From: Moraxella atlantae NBRC 14588
GTDB taxonomy: Bacteria > Pseudomonadota > Gammaproteobacteria > Pseudomonadales > Moraxellaceae
DNA: 64,000 nt
NCBI RefSeq assembly: GCF_001591265.1
Contig: NZ_BCUL01000003.1
Coordinates: 1 to 64,000, forward strand
Reading direction: 5' to 3'
Shown here: positions 1 through 9,194 of the stretch, in pieces
How the letters are laid out: each line of letters begins with the position of its first letter
Position numbering within the stretch: position 1 is the stretch's first letter
The notes under the pieces: generated by a model
What the model was told of the DNA's origin: nothing
The model's input: only the letters and a program-made list of their open reading frames with translations
The model's database searches: none
Position numbers and translations under genes: made by a program

Positions 1-208
1 TTGGACTGCGACAACGATTAGCCGAACCCTAGCGTCTTAATCCCCTAGGAATCGGGGAAGGCTTTGAACCAGGGGCAGCTTTAAGCGCGTCAAGCTGCTT
101 GCGTCTTAATCCCCTAGGAATCGGGGAAGGCTTTGAACTACTATTGTCAGAATTGTGTATTTACGGCGATCTGTCTTAATCCCCTAGGAATCGGGGAAGG
201 CTTTGAAC
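1..208 (-). CRISPR. CRISPR array, leader-proximal end (3 repeats, continues left)
   Basis: Three identical 36-base repeats lie at 34-69, 103-138 and 173-208, separated by spacers of 33 (70-102) and 34 bases (139-172). Bases 1-33 are a further spacer, so the array runs past the left edge. Each repeat holds a CCCC/GGGG stem. All cas genes are on the minus strand and the AT-rich leader-like sequence lies to the right, so the array is probably transcribed leftward. In that sense each repeat ends in ATTAAGAC, which would be the 8-nt 5' handle expected of type III crRNAs. Orientation is inferred. Confidence 0.97.
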
Positions 209-330
209 TGCACTTATTTTTATTTATCAATAAAAACAACCAGTTAAAAACAAATTTTAGTAGACAAAATTCAACTAAAAAGTTGGTGATTTTTTGACCA
301 ATTTTTGTTTTTATACAGTTCAAGGCAAAT
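209..330 (-). promoter_or_regulatory. probable CRISPR leader
   Basis: About 120 bases of AT-rich, non-coding sequence directly abut the last repeat and separate it from an IS200/IS605 right end. Position next to a perfect terminal repeat and base composition are typical of leaders. No convincing internal promoter was found here, but a near-consensus promoter lies further upstream at 622-650 reading toward the array. Confidence 0.6.
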
Positions 331-365
331 TTGACTTCCTCCCCTTGCTAAAGCAAGGGGATTCC
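331..365 (-). mobile_element. IS200/IS605-type right-end hairpin remnant
   Basis: A perfect stem-loop (CCCCTTGC at 341-348, GCAAGGGG at 353-360) overlaps the stop codon of the tnpB remnant and is followed on the minus strand by GGAAGTC. This is the usual architecture of the right end of IS200/IS605-family elements, where the tnpB 3' end, the end hairpin and the 3' part of the guide (omega) RNA coincide. No matching left end is visible. Confidence 0.7.
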
Positions 366-653
366 TTCTACAAGACGGTCAAGCCCGACCGCAAGAATGT
401 TTTTACTGGCATTGATATCTCTATCATGCCATGTGCCACACGAAGCACATATCCATTCTCTTATTCCAAGCGATTTTCTACCTTTCGGACTATTGGCGGT
501 GATTTCACCGCAACACGAACATCGCTGGGTCGTGTATCTCTCATTCACGATTTCAAAACGGCAACCTGCGTTCTCGCATTTGTAGGTCAGTTGTCGTTTC
601 AGATAAAAACTAGCGAGTCCTATTATAGCAAAAACCTCGCTATTTTCCAACAC
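348..653 (-). pseudogene. tnpB: TnpB C-terminal remnant (OrfB zinc ribbon)
   Basis: Only about the last 85-100 codons of an IS605-type TnpB remain. The C-terminal zinc ribbon is clear: CSCCG followed by CASCG, then the signature DRDINASKNIL that carries the last RuvC aspartate. The rest of the roughly 370-400 residue protein (RuvC I and II, N-terminal domain) is missing, so it cannot act as an RNA-guided nuclease. Homology starts near 600; the upstream part of the frame looks like junction sequence shared with the end of the small membrane gene at 640-765. It ends inside the right-end hairpin. Confidence 0.85.
622..650 (-). promoter_or_regulatory. sigma70-type promoter reading toward the CRISPR array
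   Basis: On the minus strand TTGGAA (645-650) and a perfect TATAAT (622-627) are separated by exactly 17 bases. Transcription would start near 615 and run through the tnpB remnant, the end hairpin and the leader into the array. It may be the array promoter or a relic of the transposon. Confidence 0.5.
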
Positions 654-765
654 TTACGTTATTAACTAACACCACTATCCACCAAATAAAAAACAAAGCC
701 GTAAATGGCAACGCCCCCAAAAACAAAGAAATAATCATAAAAGCAAATGGTTTAATAGGTTCCAT
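640..765 (-). CDS. small hydrophobic membrane protein (41 aa)
   Basis: The protein starts MEPIKPFAF and is almost entirely hydrophobic, with one long or two short membrane segments and a short C-terminal tail. The ATG at 765 is chosen because GGAG lies 8 bases upstream on the minus strand; an upstream ATG at 840 has no such site and would overlap the neighbouring gene. The 3' end runs into the tnpB remnant, so the C-terminus may have been altered by the insertion. No family is recognised. Confidence 0.55.
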   Translation of the reverse strand: MEPIKPFAFMIISLFLGALPFTALFFIWWIVVLVNNVSVGK

Positions 766-796
766 ATCATATCTCCAGTTTAGATTAAAATTATCA

Positions 797-1900
797 TTAA
801 ATAGCCATAAATACCGACAACGCCGACTCGACTTTTTCATTAAACTTATCCGCCGACGTGTCTTTCACCGCCTCCGTGATTTGGATAAACTTGTCATGGT
901 CGGGTGTGGTAAAACTAAACATATCTTTTTGCGGAAACATATGCCGAATCAGCATCATCGCCTCTTTACACTTGACCGAACTGATGTCATCACCCCGAGA
1001 CGCCAATAGCGTAAACAGCGTGCCAAGTCGCCACGTCATCTGCTTGGCACAGATGGCATTGAAATACACGCCAATGATTGGCACATTGCCCAATACTTTG
1101 TCAAAAATGGCATCAGAAAGCACCTCTGGCAAAATGTTGGCAATCACCTTTAACGCGTCATCCGTCTGAATTTCTGGCTGACCATACACCGCCCGAATCT
1201 CATTCCACAGCGTGGCATAAATCAGCGGAATCGCCCCCACATCCACCGCCGTGGTCGCAATAAACCCAAAAAATCCACTCACACCTTGCAAAACCGCATT
1301 GCTATTGGCTTTATTATCGATAATTTGATAACACGCTTGGGCGGGTTGGGCGTGGCTAAGTTGATGGGTTGAGTGAGTTGGTGTTGGCATCGTTGGATTT
1401 GTGGTTGTTGTATTCATAAAAGCTCCGTGTGATTGATAAATGCTATTGGGTGAAATGGTTGAATTAACTGCGTTGGATGAGTGAGTTGGATTAAACGCAT
1501 CAAAACTCGACCTTGCTGGCTGATTGGACGGCTGACTAGCGTCGATGAGCTCGTCACAGCCCGAATCTTCTCCAAGTTGGACAAAATGGGTAAACTGTCT
1601 ATCCTGCTCACTCACGTTGTCCCCGTATTGCGGTATGATAGGGCTAGATTGCCGATTTGCGGCAGCGAAAGCATTGGCAAACTCTTGTTCAATCCCCTGT
1701 TGGTAATAACCTTGCCCAAGATTTTGGGGGTGACTGTATCCATAGTTTTGCCGATAGTTATTAGGTCTATATCTTGAGCGTGAAGTTGGTAGTAGTTGGT
1801 TTAAGACGCTGTCCACGCCTTGATTGACTTGGCGTTGAGTCATACGGTTCATACGGCGATTGGCGTGGCGTTTCAGGCTGTTTTTTAGATAATTTGGCAT
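797..1900 (-). CDS. hypothetical protein, low-complexity N-terminus and hydrophobic C-terminal half
   Basis: A 367-residue protein. The start at 1900 (MPNYLKN) is preferred over the longer frame from 2020 because GGAG lies 7 bases upstream and because the longer form would overlap cas2. The first 200 residues are basic then rich in Gln, Asn, Ser, Thr and Pro; residues about 225-345 hold helical hydrophobic stretches (AVDVGAIPLIYATLWNEI and an IPLIGVY-like segment) reminiscent of DUF697/EcsC-type membrane-associated domains, which I cannot confirm. It is the first gene behind the AAGCTT-type promoter at 1949-1992. Function unknown. Confidence 0.75.
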   Translation of the reverse strand: MPNYLKNSLKRHANRRMNRMTQRQVNQGVDSVLNQLLPTSRSRYRPNNYRQNYGYSHPQNLGQGYYQQGIEQEFANAFAAANRQSSPIIPQYGDNVSEQDRQFTHFVQLGEDSGCDELIDASQPSNQPARSSFDAFNPTHSSNAVNSTISPNSIYQSHGAFMNTTTTNPTMPTPTHSTHQLSHAQPAQACYQIIDNKANSNAVLQGVSGFFGFIATTAVDVGAIPLIYATLWNEIRAVYGQPEIQTDDALKVIANILPEVLSDAIFDKVLGNVPIIGVYFNAICAKQMTWRLGTLFTLLASRGDDISSVKCKEAMMLIRHMFPQKDMFSFTTPDHDKFIQITEAVKDTSADKFNEKVESALSVFMAI

Positions 1901-1948
1901 AGACACTCCAAAGACTTGTGATGACGTTGTGATGACGTTGTGATAGTT

Positions 1949-1992
1949 AGTATAGTCACAATTATTTGATAACTTGGATTTTGTAAGCTTAT
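1949..1992 (-). promoter_or_regulatory. AAGCTT-palindrome promoter 1
   Basis: On the minus strand the element ATAAGCTTAC (1983-1992) is followed after exactly 28 bases by the -10 hexamer TATACT (1949-1954). No -35 hexamer is present. Downstream are short TGATGACGT-type direct repeats and then the gene starting at 1900. One of nine such promoters in the locus. Confidence 0.7.
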
Positions 1993-2013
1993 GGTTTGTC
2001 CCCCACTCCACCT

Positions 2014-2307
2014 TTACCACTGCATGCGCTCACCTGCCTCGCCAAATACCATCACATCAGGACAACGCTTGCCCACCACGAATGCTTGTTCTAACGGTGC
2101 CACGACATAAACCCGCACATCATCATGGTTTGGGTTGATAATGGTTTGAATTTTTTTAATCAGCTTATCCATGGCATCAGGATAAAGCGTGGCGTAATAC
2201 ACCGAATACTGTAACTGAAAGCCGTCTTTACTCACCAACCGCTGTAGGCGTTGCAAACGTTTTGGGCTGGTAATGTCATAGCAGATTAAAAAGTTCTGTT
2301 TGTGCAT
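2014..2307 (-). CDS. cas2: CRISPR-associated protein Cas2
   Basis: A 97-residue Cas2. The N-terminal ferredoxin-like strand FLICYDI carries the conserved Asp, followed by RLQRLQRLV and the typical GFQLQYSVYYA segment. Cas2 dimers bridge two Cas1 dimers in the spacer-integration complex. The gene starts 3 bases after the cas1 stop and is thus in one operon with cas1 and the upstream second cas2. Confidence 0.95.
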   Translation of the reverse strand: MHKQNFLICYDITSPKRLQRLQRLVSKDGFQLQYSVYYATLYPDAMDKLIKKIQTIINPNHDDVRVYVVAPLEQAFVVGKRCPDVMVFGEAGERMQW

Positions 2308-2310
2308 GGG

Positions 2311-3327
2311 TTAATTCTCCCTATCATCAAAATCGCCCAACATCACCAGTTCCGCACTGGGCAATGAAGTGTCCTTGGTTAAGCGTTTTTGCCATAGCCA
2401 GACATGGCGAAAAGCGGTCTTTCGCAGTATCGGCTTTATCTTGCTAAAGGCTTGATAAAAGCGATTGCGTCCCGACTTTAGCAACTCGCACGGACGCTGG
2501 GCAGACGGATTGACGCTAAAATCCGCCATTGTCAAAATCTGTTGATGAAATAATTGCCATACCCAATACTCAATCTCACCCCGTTGTAACTCGACAAAAT
2601 CACACGCCAGTGACGCACGCCCATACGCTATCTCGTGCAACACGCCAAGATATGGGTCAAAGCCAACGGCATACACGGCTTCTTCATAAATCGCCTGTAA
2701 CAAGGTATAACCCAATGACAAGATGGTATTGACCGGGTCAAGCGGTGGACGGCGGTTGCGGTTGTTAAAGCCAAGACTGGGGTCAAAAAACGCTTGATAC
2801 TGGCGAAAAAATACCGCCGATGTCGCCCCTTCAATACCCCGTAGGCTGGCAAGATTGTCACTATCATTTTGTTTGAGCCGAAACTTGGTGCTATTTAATT
2901 GGGCTATCGCCTCATGAACAGCGGTAGCCAAACCATCGTTGCTTTGTAAAAGACTAATTCGTTGTAACAACTGCACTTGGCGATGGATTTTTAGACGTAT
3001 TAACTGTCTTGCCCAGTATTGTTTTTGGCTGTCATCAGACAGGGTTTCATATTGTTTTTGGCGTCTTGTCACGCCCGCCTGCCACTGCCCTTGCACAAAA
3101 CACGCCTGCCCCAACGCCCCAGACGGCAATATCACCACCGCAATGCGACATTCAGCCAATTTGGTCAATAAGGTGCTATTGAGCACCACTGAACTCACCA
3201 GCGTGATGCTCTGTATCTGTGAAAATGGCAAAGTGACAGGACGGTTAAAACTTGGATGATGCAAAATCAGTAGCTGTCTGTCGTAAGTTAGCTGACAGCC
3301 TTTTTGGTCAATCACGATATCTCGCAT
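2311..3327 (-). CDS. cas1: CRISPR-associated integrase Cas1
   Basis: A 338-residue protein of normal Cas1 length. The catalytic metal-binding residues are visible as E166 (in GIEGATS), H231 (in LGVLHE) and an acidic pair around D243/E246. Together with Cas2 it inserts new spacers at the leader end of the array. It sits between two different cas2 genes (2014-2307 and 3367-3651). There is no reverse-transcriptase fusion. The adaptation module is transcribed from the AAGCTT-type promoter at 3677-3720. Confidence 0.97.
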   Translation of the reverse strand: MRDIVIDQKGCQLTYDRQLLILHHPSFNRPVTLPFSQIQSITLVSSVVLNSTLLTKLAECRIAVVILPSGALGQACFVQGQWQAGVTRRQKQYETLSDDSQKQYWARQLIRLKIHRQVQLLQRISLLQSNDGLATAVHEAIAQLNSTKFRLKQNDSDNLASLRGIEGATSAVFFRQYQAFFDPSLGFNNRNRRPPLDPVNTILSLGYTLLQAIYEEAVYAVGFDPYLGVLHEIAYGRASLACDFVELQRGEIEYWVWQLFHQQILTMADFSVNPSAQRPCELLKSGRNRFYQAFSKIKPILRKTAFRHVWLWQKRLTKDTSLPSAELVMLGDFDDREN

Positions 3328-3366
3328 GGTTACCCCTTGTAATAAAAATTTGCCAAAAACATCGGT

Positions 3367-3651
3367 TTAGCCGATATAAAACAGATTTGAAGCTGACGCA
3401 TGGTCGATAGGCGATTTTGGGAGATTTTGCCAATACACCGATTGCACTTTGATCACAGCACAGCCATCTTCGCCCAAGACAGCGTGCTGTAGCATAAATT
3501 CGATAAGCTGTTGGCGTTCATGCTGGGATAATGAGCATTCATACGCTGAATACTGCCCCGAAAATGAATGGCGTTTGACCCTATACCGAAATAAGGCTTG
3601 GCGTTTGGGTTCGGCGATGTCATAACAGGCGAGATAAAAATTGCGTTGCAT
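3367..3651 (-). CDS. cas2: second, divergent Cas2
   Basis: A 94-residue protein with the Cas2 pattern FYLACYDIAEPKR and GQYSAYEC, clearly different from the Cas2 at 2014-2307. Two cas2 genes flanking one cas1 implies either division of labour (integration versus a toxin- or nuclease-like role) or a heteromeric complex. Its ATG directly follows a run of seven T and lacks a Shine-Dalgarno sequence. It is the first gene behind promoter 2 and 39 bases separate it from cas1. Confidence 0.9.
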   Translation of the reverse strand: MQRNFYLACYDIAEPKRQALFRYRVKRHSFSGQYSAYECSLSQHERQQLIEFMLQHAVLGEDGCAVIKVQSVYWQNLPKSPIDHASASNLFYIG

Positions 3652-3676
3652 AAAAAAACCCCATCAATGTGGGGTT
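3651..3676 (-). terminator. intrinsic terminator overlapping the cas2-cas1-cas2 promoter
   Basis: On the minus strand ACCCCA, a six-base loop, TGGGGT and a T run directly precede the ATG of the second cas2. The left arm starts at the end of the -10 hexamer CATACT (3677-3682). Upstream transcripts would be stopped, while transcripts starting here would lack part of the left arm. Confidence 0.65.
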
Positions 3677-3720
3677 AGTATGACATCCAAAAATGCTAGA
3701 GATAGAAAGTATAAGCTTAT
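3677..3720 (-). promoter_or_regulatory. AAGCTT-palindrome promoter 2 (adaptation module)
   Basis: ATAAGCTTAT (3711-3720) lies exactly 28 bases upstream of CATACT (3677-3682), with no -35 box. The palindrome overlaps the TGA of the upstream gene. It drives cas2-cas1-cas2. Confidence 0.75.
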
Positions 3721-4157
3721 CATTGTGGGGGCTTTTTGAAATGAAATTGGTAAAAATCACGCACTTTTTCAAACAATGAACGATAAGGCTTATAGTTTTG
3801 GTACATGGCTTGTTCCATTTTGATTTGTACATCTAACCGTTCTTTGAAGCAGATATGGAGCAATTCGTTAAACCGCTCTTTGCTTGCTGTTTGCACTTCG
3901 GGATAAAATTCTGGGAAAAAATCTTGTTTGATTCTATCGTTGCGAATATAGACTTCTTCATCCAAGTACAAACTACAAATGCCCATCTCATTGACCGGCT
4001 GATTCTGAAAAACGCTCATCGCTTCATCAAAATCATGTCCGACATACAGCACCGTGGCTTGTTCATCGCCATAATGACAACACAGCACTTGGATAAGTTT
4101 TGGCTTAGGTATTCGAGCCATGACACTGGTAAAAACTTCAATGGTGGGCTTATTCAT
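3720..4157 (-). CDS. hypothetical protein of the type III locus (145 aa)
   Basis: A soluble 145-residue protein starting MNKPTIEVFTSVM. The start is supported by GGAG 9 bases upstream. It is rich in aromatic and acidic residues (YLDEEVYIRND, FFPEFYPEV) and I recognise no family. It is a single-gene unit with its own AAGCTT-type promoter upstream and an intrinsic terminator downstream, placed between the CARF-RelE gene and the adaptation operon. Position suggests an ancillary CRISPR role, but nothing in the sequence shows what it does. Confidence 0.75.
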   Translation of the reverse strand: MNKPTIEVFTSVMARIPKPKLIQVLCCHYGDEQATVLYVGHDFDEAMSVFQNQPVNEMGICSLYLDEEVYIRNDRIKQDFFPEFYPEVQTASKERFNELLHICFKERLDVQIKMEQAMYQNYKPYRSLFEKVRDFYQFHFKKPPQ

Positions 4158-4181
4158 ACGCTTCTCCTACTAAAAATTTGC

Positions 4182-4224
4182 AAAAAAAATGGCATACCAA
4201 CGCGAGTAACGCCGTTAGTATGCC
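4182..4224 (-). terminator. intrinsic terminator overlapping promoter 3
   Basis: On the minus strand GGCATAC pairs with GTATGCC (arms extending inward to about 12 pairs, positions 4191-4224) and is followed by eight T. It ends the methyltransferase-AlkB-CARF-RelE operon. Its left arm contains the -10 hexamer (CATACT, 4217-4222) of the next gene, so a transcript starting here cannot form the hairpin. Confidence 0.75.
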
Positions 4225-4260
4225 ATAGTAGTTTGATAGGTGCCGAAACGGTAAGCTTGT
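4217..4260 (-). promoter_or_regulatory. AAGCTT-palindrome promoter 3
   Basis: ACAAGCTTAC (4251-4260) is 28 bases upstream of CATACT (4217-4222) on the minus strand, serving the gene at 3720-4157. The bases after the palindrome, CGTTTC, recur at promoter 9. Confidence 0.7.
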
Positions 4261-4273
4261 GGTTTTAGGGACG

Positions 4274-5392
4274 TTAAATGGTAGATTTGGATTTATGCAA
4301 AGCTTCTCCTGCTTTTTGTAGCTTAAAGCTATCACCCTCTTTGATCATAAAAATTCGGTAATGATTGCCATCAATATCGCATTCCCAATAGCCTTTATCA
4401 CGATACTGTTGCTCTTTTAATGGCTTGGCATCGAGTGAGCGTAGATTGGGATTGTTGGGGTTTTCTGCAAAAACGGCTAGTTGATCAATGGTGGTGTTAA
4501 GTTTAGGTATTAAATGGTTTGGCATAGCCTTAATACTGTCATAAAATTCTGGCATAAAAATAATTTTGCCAGAAATACTTTCTTGTAATTTTTCGCTGTA
4601 CAAGGCATTTTTTTGCGATAGCCAAAGTAATTCGCCCCATTCCGACAATATGGTCTGACCTGCCAAATCAAATAACAGACTATCTGGAATCTGGGCAAGT
4701 TGTTCGGGCTGAATAGCTAGGTCATTGACTAAGCGACGAAATGCCACTAAGTTTTTTTCAATTACCTTACTATCGAGCTTAAAGGGTAATTGAGGAATAA
4801 ATAATAACTCACTACTACCTTCAAATAAGTAAAAAGCCTGGTCAGCATAAATACTCGCAATTGCTTGCAAAAAACCGTTAAGGCTTTTGAAGCCACCAGT
4901 CAAGTTAAAATAGATTTGGTAGCCACTCGTTTTATAGCCGTCAATAATTTCAATCAGTTGTCTAGCCAAACCTGTCAATGCTTCTCGAAAACTTGCTAAC
5001 TGTGAAGTACGTAGTCCTGAACTGTTTATGATTTGGCACTGGTAACCTTGATTTTTTAGCCATTGGCTAATGATATCAGCTGTCGCCTGCCCCATAAGGG
5101 TATCAGTGGCTAATAAGTAGTAGATATCTTGTGGGGTTGTGTTGCTTTGGTTTTGCCATGCCAGTAATCCGTTTAATTCAGCACTCATTCGCTTAATTTC
5201 ACGTAAATCTTTCATTGCAAGTAGCGTAGATTTTCGTTCTTCAATATGATCCTGTAGATGTATCGCAATATCATCTGGTATAGCCGACCATTCAACTGTA
5301 TTGGAGTAGCGAGTGATATTATTACGAACATCACTTGAAGCTTGATTGGTTAATACACTTGTCCCACAGGTAGATAAAATAAAATTTGCCAT
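4274..5392 (-). CDS. CARF-RelE fusion, Cami1-like cOA-activated mRNA interferase
   Basis: A 372-residue protein starting MANFILSTCG; this ATG has AAAGG upstream and is preferred over a TTG at 5416. The N-terminal half is a CARF domain: FILSTCGTSVL nucleotide-binding strand, a YYLLATDT strand and the NLTGGFKSLN motif near residue 160. The last 80 residues resemble a RelE-type toxin fold (LRSLDAKPLKE, YWECDIDGNHYRIFMI). CARF-RelE proteins such as Cami1 are ribosome-dependent ribonucleases switched on by cyclic oligoadenylate from Cas10. The gene ends an operon with an AlkB-like and a methyltransferase gene. The RelE assignment is by pattern and should be checked structurally. Confidence 0.8.
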   Translation of the reverse strand: MANFILSTCGTSVLTNQASSDVRNNITRYSNTVEWSAIPDDIAIHLQDHIEERKSTLLAMKDLREIKRMSAELNGLLAWQNQSNTTPQDIYYLLATDTLMGQATADIISQWLKNQGYQCQIINSSGLRTSQLASFREALTGLARQLIEIIDGYKTSGYQIYFNLTGGFKSLNGFLQAIASIYADQAFYLFEGSSELLFIPQLPFKLDSKVIEKNLVAFRRLVNDLAIQPEQLAQIPDSLLFDLAGQTILSEWGELLWLSQKNALYSEKLQESISGKIIFMPEFYDSIKAMPNHLIPKLNTTIDQLAVFAENPNNPNLRSLDAKPLKEQQYRDKGYWECDIDGNHYRIFMIKEGDSFKLQKAGEALHKSKSTI

Positions 5393-5416
5393 TTTGAATA
5401 GACCTTTGATAAGCAA

Positions 5417-7014
<1,598 letters not shown>

Positions 7015-7017
<3 letters not shown>

Positions 7018-7054
7018 AATGCGTTCCTCATTGTGAGTTGATGAACGCATTATG
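7015..7054 (-). repeat. 12-bp perfect inverted repeat joining the -10 box and the start codon
   Basis: On the minus strand CATAATGCGTTC and GAACGCATTATG form a perfect 12-bp inverted repeat separated by 16 bases. The left arm holds the -10 hexamer CATAAT, the loop holds the GAGG ribosome binding site and the right arm holds the ATG of the methyltransferase gene. Confidence 0.75.
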
Positions 7055-7092
7055 ACGGTTTTTTAAAGGTAGGTTGAAAAGTATAAGCTTAT
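7049..7092 (-). promoter_or_regulatory. AAGCTT-palindrome promoter 4
   Basis: ATAAGCTTAT (7083-7092) is exactly 28 bases upstream of CATAAT (7049-7054). It drives methyltransferase, AlkB-like and CARF-RelE genes. It lies just behind the stop codon of the last gene of the effector operon. Confidence 0.75.
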
Positions 7093-7095
7093 GCT

Positions 7096-9192
7096 TTAAT
7101 CAGCATTATTTATTTTATTGATAAGTTTTCCTAAAGCTTTATCTTCTATGAGGTCCATAACTCTTTTTGCGTGCTCTTTGAACCTTATTTTCTGTTCATC
7201 ATCAAAATATGACCAATTATTTTCAAATGCTTGTTTGAATTTTTTACTCGCATTACCCTTGATGGTCTTAGTTACCTCAATTTCTGCTTGTGCAATAAAA
7301 TCTTCAAGCTCAAGTAAAGTACGCTCTTCCTCAGTTGCCGTTTTCTTTTGTTCTTTACGTTTTTCCTCAGCTTGTTTTCTAGCTATTATCTTTTTGACAG
7401 TCATCATTTGAGCATCGAGTCTATTATGGTAAGAGAAGTCTATAGTAGAAGACTCAATATTGGTTAGTTTATATTGATGAAATTCTTCCATGAATTCATC
7501 CAAATATTCTTTCTTACGCAAATCAGCGTAAGCTTTAGGAGTAGATAAATATTCTAGATTTTGGCTTTGGTTGTCATATTTAGCATAATCTAGCAAAGCT
7601 TTTATTTCACCAGATTTTTCCCAGCTTTGATTGATGGATTTAAAGATATTTTCCATATAATCTATAAATTCTTGGCGACAAGCCATTAAAAACAACTCAA
7701 CATCATCAATATTTTGGTGATCGTTGCGACGTAGTTTAATCGCACCATTATCTATGGCTAAACTTACTTGTCCTAAACCATAAGGTTTTCCTATACCAAT
7801 TTGATGACGTAATTCTGTACGCCCACCAAAGTCTAATACCCAAATCAGAGCACCAAGCTCGACAGGTCTTAGATTATGAAAACGGATTTTGCTGCTAAAT
7901 TGAGTATTCTCAGGTAATGTTTCAAAACGAACTTGCACTTTTGGTGTAGATTTATCGGGTGGTGGCAAAATATCTACCGGTTTAACGGGGTAGCGTTTCC
8001 AACCAGATAATTCTGCATTATTCTGCATTAACTGGTTAAAATCTTTATTTGATGTTTGACGAATGTACAATGGATAGTATGTTGCTTTTGGTGAACTTAG
8101 CACAGTCGGCATTGTTTTTGTTAGATGAAACTCATTTTGATTTAGGAAGCCTAAGCCGATATTAACTCGCCCTCGTAAGGCACTATCATCTTCAATAAAA
8201 CCAAACAACAAATCTGAAAAATCTGCATTTGAGAATTTAATATGTTTACTACTTGTATGCCCAATTGCATCATGAATGCTGTTGTCATAAGCCAGCTTAT
8301 ACATTAAAGCCAAACCTAGAGAACGCACACTGCCATCAGTGTTAGTATGATAAAAAACAGGAATGCCATATTTTAATTGACTAATATTTTTTTGCCAAAA
8401 TTTCCACTCGTCCGTATCTGCATGAATTTGTTTAAATCCACTCATCACTTTGGCGGAAATTGTCAGTGAGTCTTGATTTTCACTAAAGAAAATGAATTCA
8501 TATTTTTTAGCACTTTTGTTGTCTTTAAATGCGGGTCCTGGCTGTCCAGTTACCACTAACTGACCTTTAATAGAGCCCGAATTATTTAATTTTGCTAGAC
8601 TCTTGCCGTTCTTACTTTCGAATTTATCTTCAAATTTGACATTTGGACAAATCGTTAGCGTACTATAACGTTGTCTAATTGTTTTAAGCTTTTTCCAGTC
8701 ATCATAATTTATATTGAAATTATTAATAATTTCTTGCTGATGAACTCGCACATATTTACAAGGCGTTATAACCCATTCAGAATTCTTAAAAGTTAACCAC
8801 CCTGCTTTAGGACTTTCTTTAGTAATTGCTTTTGTATAAAAGTTCTGTGATTGTGAAATATCACGCACACCCAATTTCTGGTCTTCAACTTGTTTAAATC
8901 GTGAGAAAGTCGCAATCTCTAAAACATTACGTAGCATACCTTTTAAACTACTAGCAGGAATAGCGGGTTGACCGTCAGGTGTTTTAAAAAAATTAACGAT
9001 CCCAGCAGATTGCTCGCTAGAAGGTGTTTGTTCACCACCAACGCATAGTTCGCTTAAAGATTTGATATTAAGACCAAACTCCCCACAAATACCATCTTTA
9101 AAGGGTTTATCATGACTGACTTGCTCTGCCCATTCTGGTAGCACTACTAAGTTTGATAACGGTACAAAACGATAAGGTGCTTGAATACTCAT
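7096..9192 (-). CDS. large RAMP-superfamily protein, TIGR03986-like
   Basis: A 698-residue protein, last of the effector operon. Near residue 80 it shows the RAMP hallmark PAIPASSLKGMLRNVLE, and around residue 455-475 a glycine-rich loop (GIGKPYGLGQVSL), as in large TIGR03986-type type III RAMPs. The C-terminal 150 residues are charged and helical with a coiled-coil stretch around KQAEEKRKEQKKTATEE. It probably contributes one or more Cas7-like backbone subunits to the Cas10 complex. It starts 2 bases after the Csx19-like gene. Which RAMP sites are catalytic is not clear. Confidence 0.8.
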   Translation of the reverse strand: MSIQAPYRFVPLSNLVVLPEWAEQVSHDKPFKDGICGEFGLNIKSLSELCVGGEQTPSSEQSAGIVNFFKTPDGQPAIPASSLKGMLRNVLEIATFSRFKQVEDQKLGVRDISQSQNFYTKAITKESPKAGWLTFKNSEWVITPCKYVRVHQQEIINNFNINYDDWKKLKTIRQRYSTLTICPNVKFEDKFESKNGKSLAKLNNSGSIKGQLVVTGQPGPAFKDNKSAKKYEFIFFSENQDSLTISAKVMSGFKQIHADTDEWKFWQKNISQLKYGIPVFYHTNTDGSVRSLGLALMYKLAYDNSIHDAIGHTSSKHIKFSNADFSDLLFGFIEDDSALRGRVNIGLGFLNQNEFHLTKTMPTVLSSPKATYYPLYIRQTSNKDFNQLMQNNAELSGWKRYPVKPVDILPPPDKSTPKVQVRFETLPENTQFSSKIRFHNLRPVELGALIWVLDFGGRTELRHQIGIGKPYGLGQVSLAIDNGAIKLRRNDHQNIDDVELFLMACRQEFIDYMENIFKSINQSWEKSGEIKALLDYAKYDNQSQNLEYLSTPKAYADLRKKEYLDEFMEEFHQYKLTNIESSTIDFSYHNRLDAQMMTVKKIIARKQAEEKRKEQKKTATEEERTLLELEDFIAQAEIEVTKTIKGNASKKFKQAFENNWSYFDDEQKIRFKEHAKRVMDLIEDKALGKLINKINNAD

Positions 9193-9194
9193 TT

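Noticed and set aside
797-2020. Longer form of the hypothetical protein starting at 2020
   Set aside because: It would overlap cas2 and the promoter at 1949-1992 and has no ribosome binding site; the ATG at 1900 has one.
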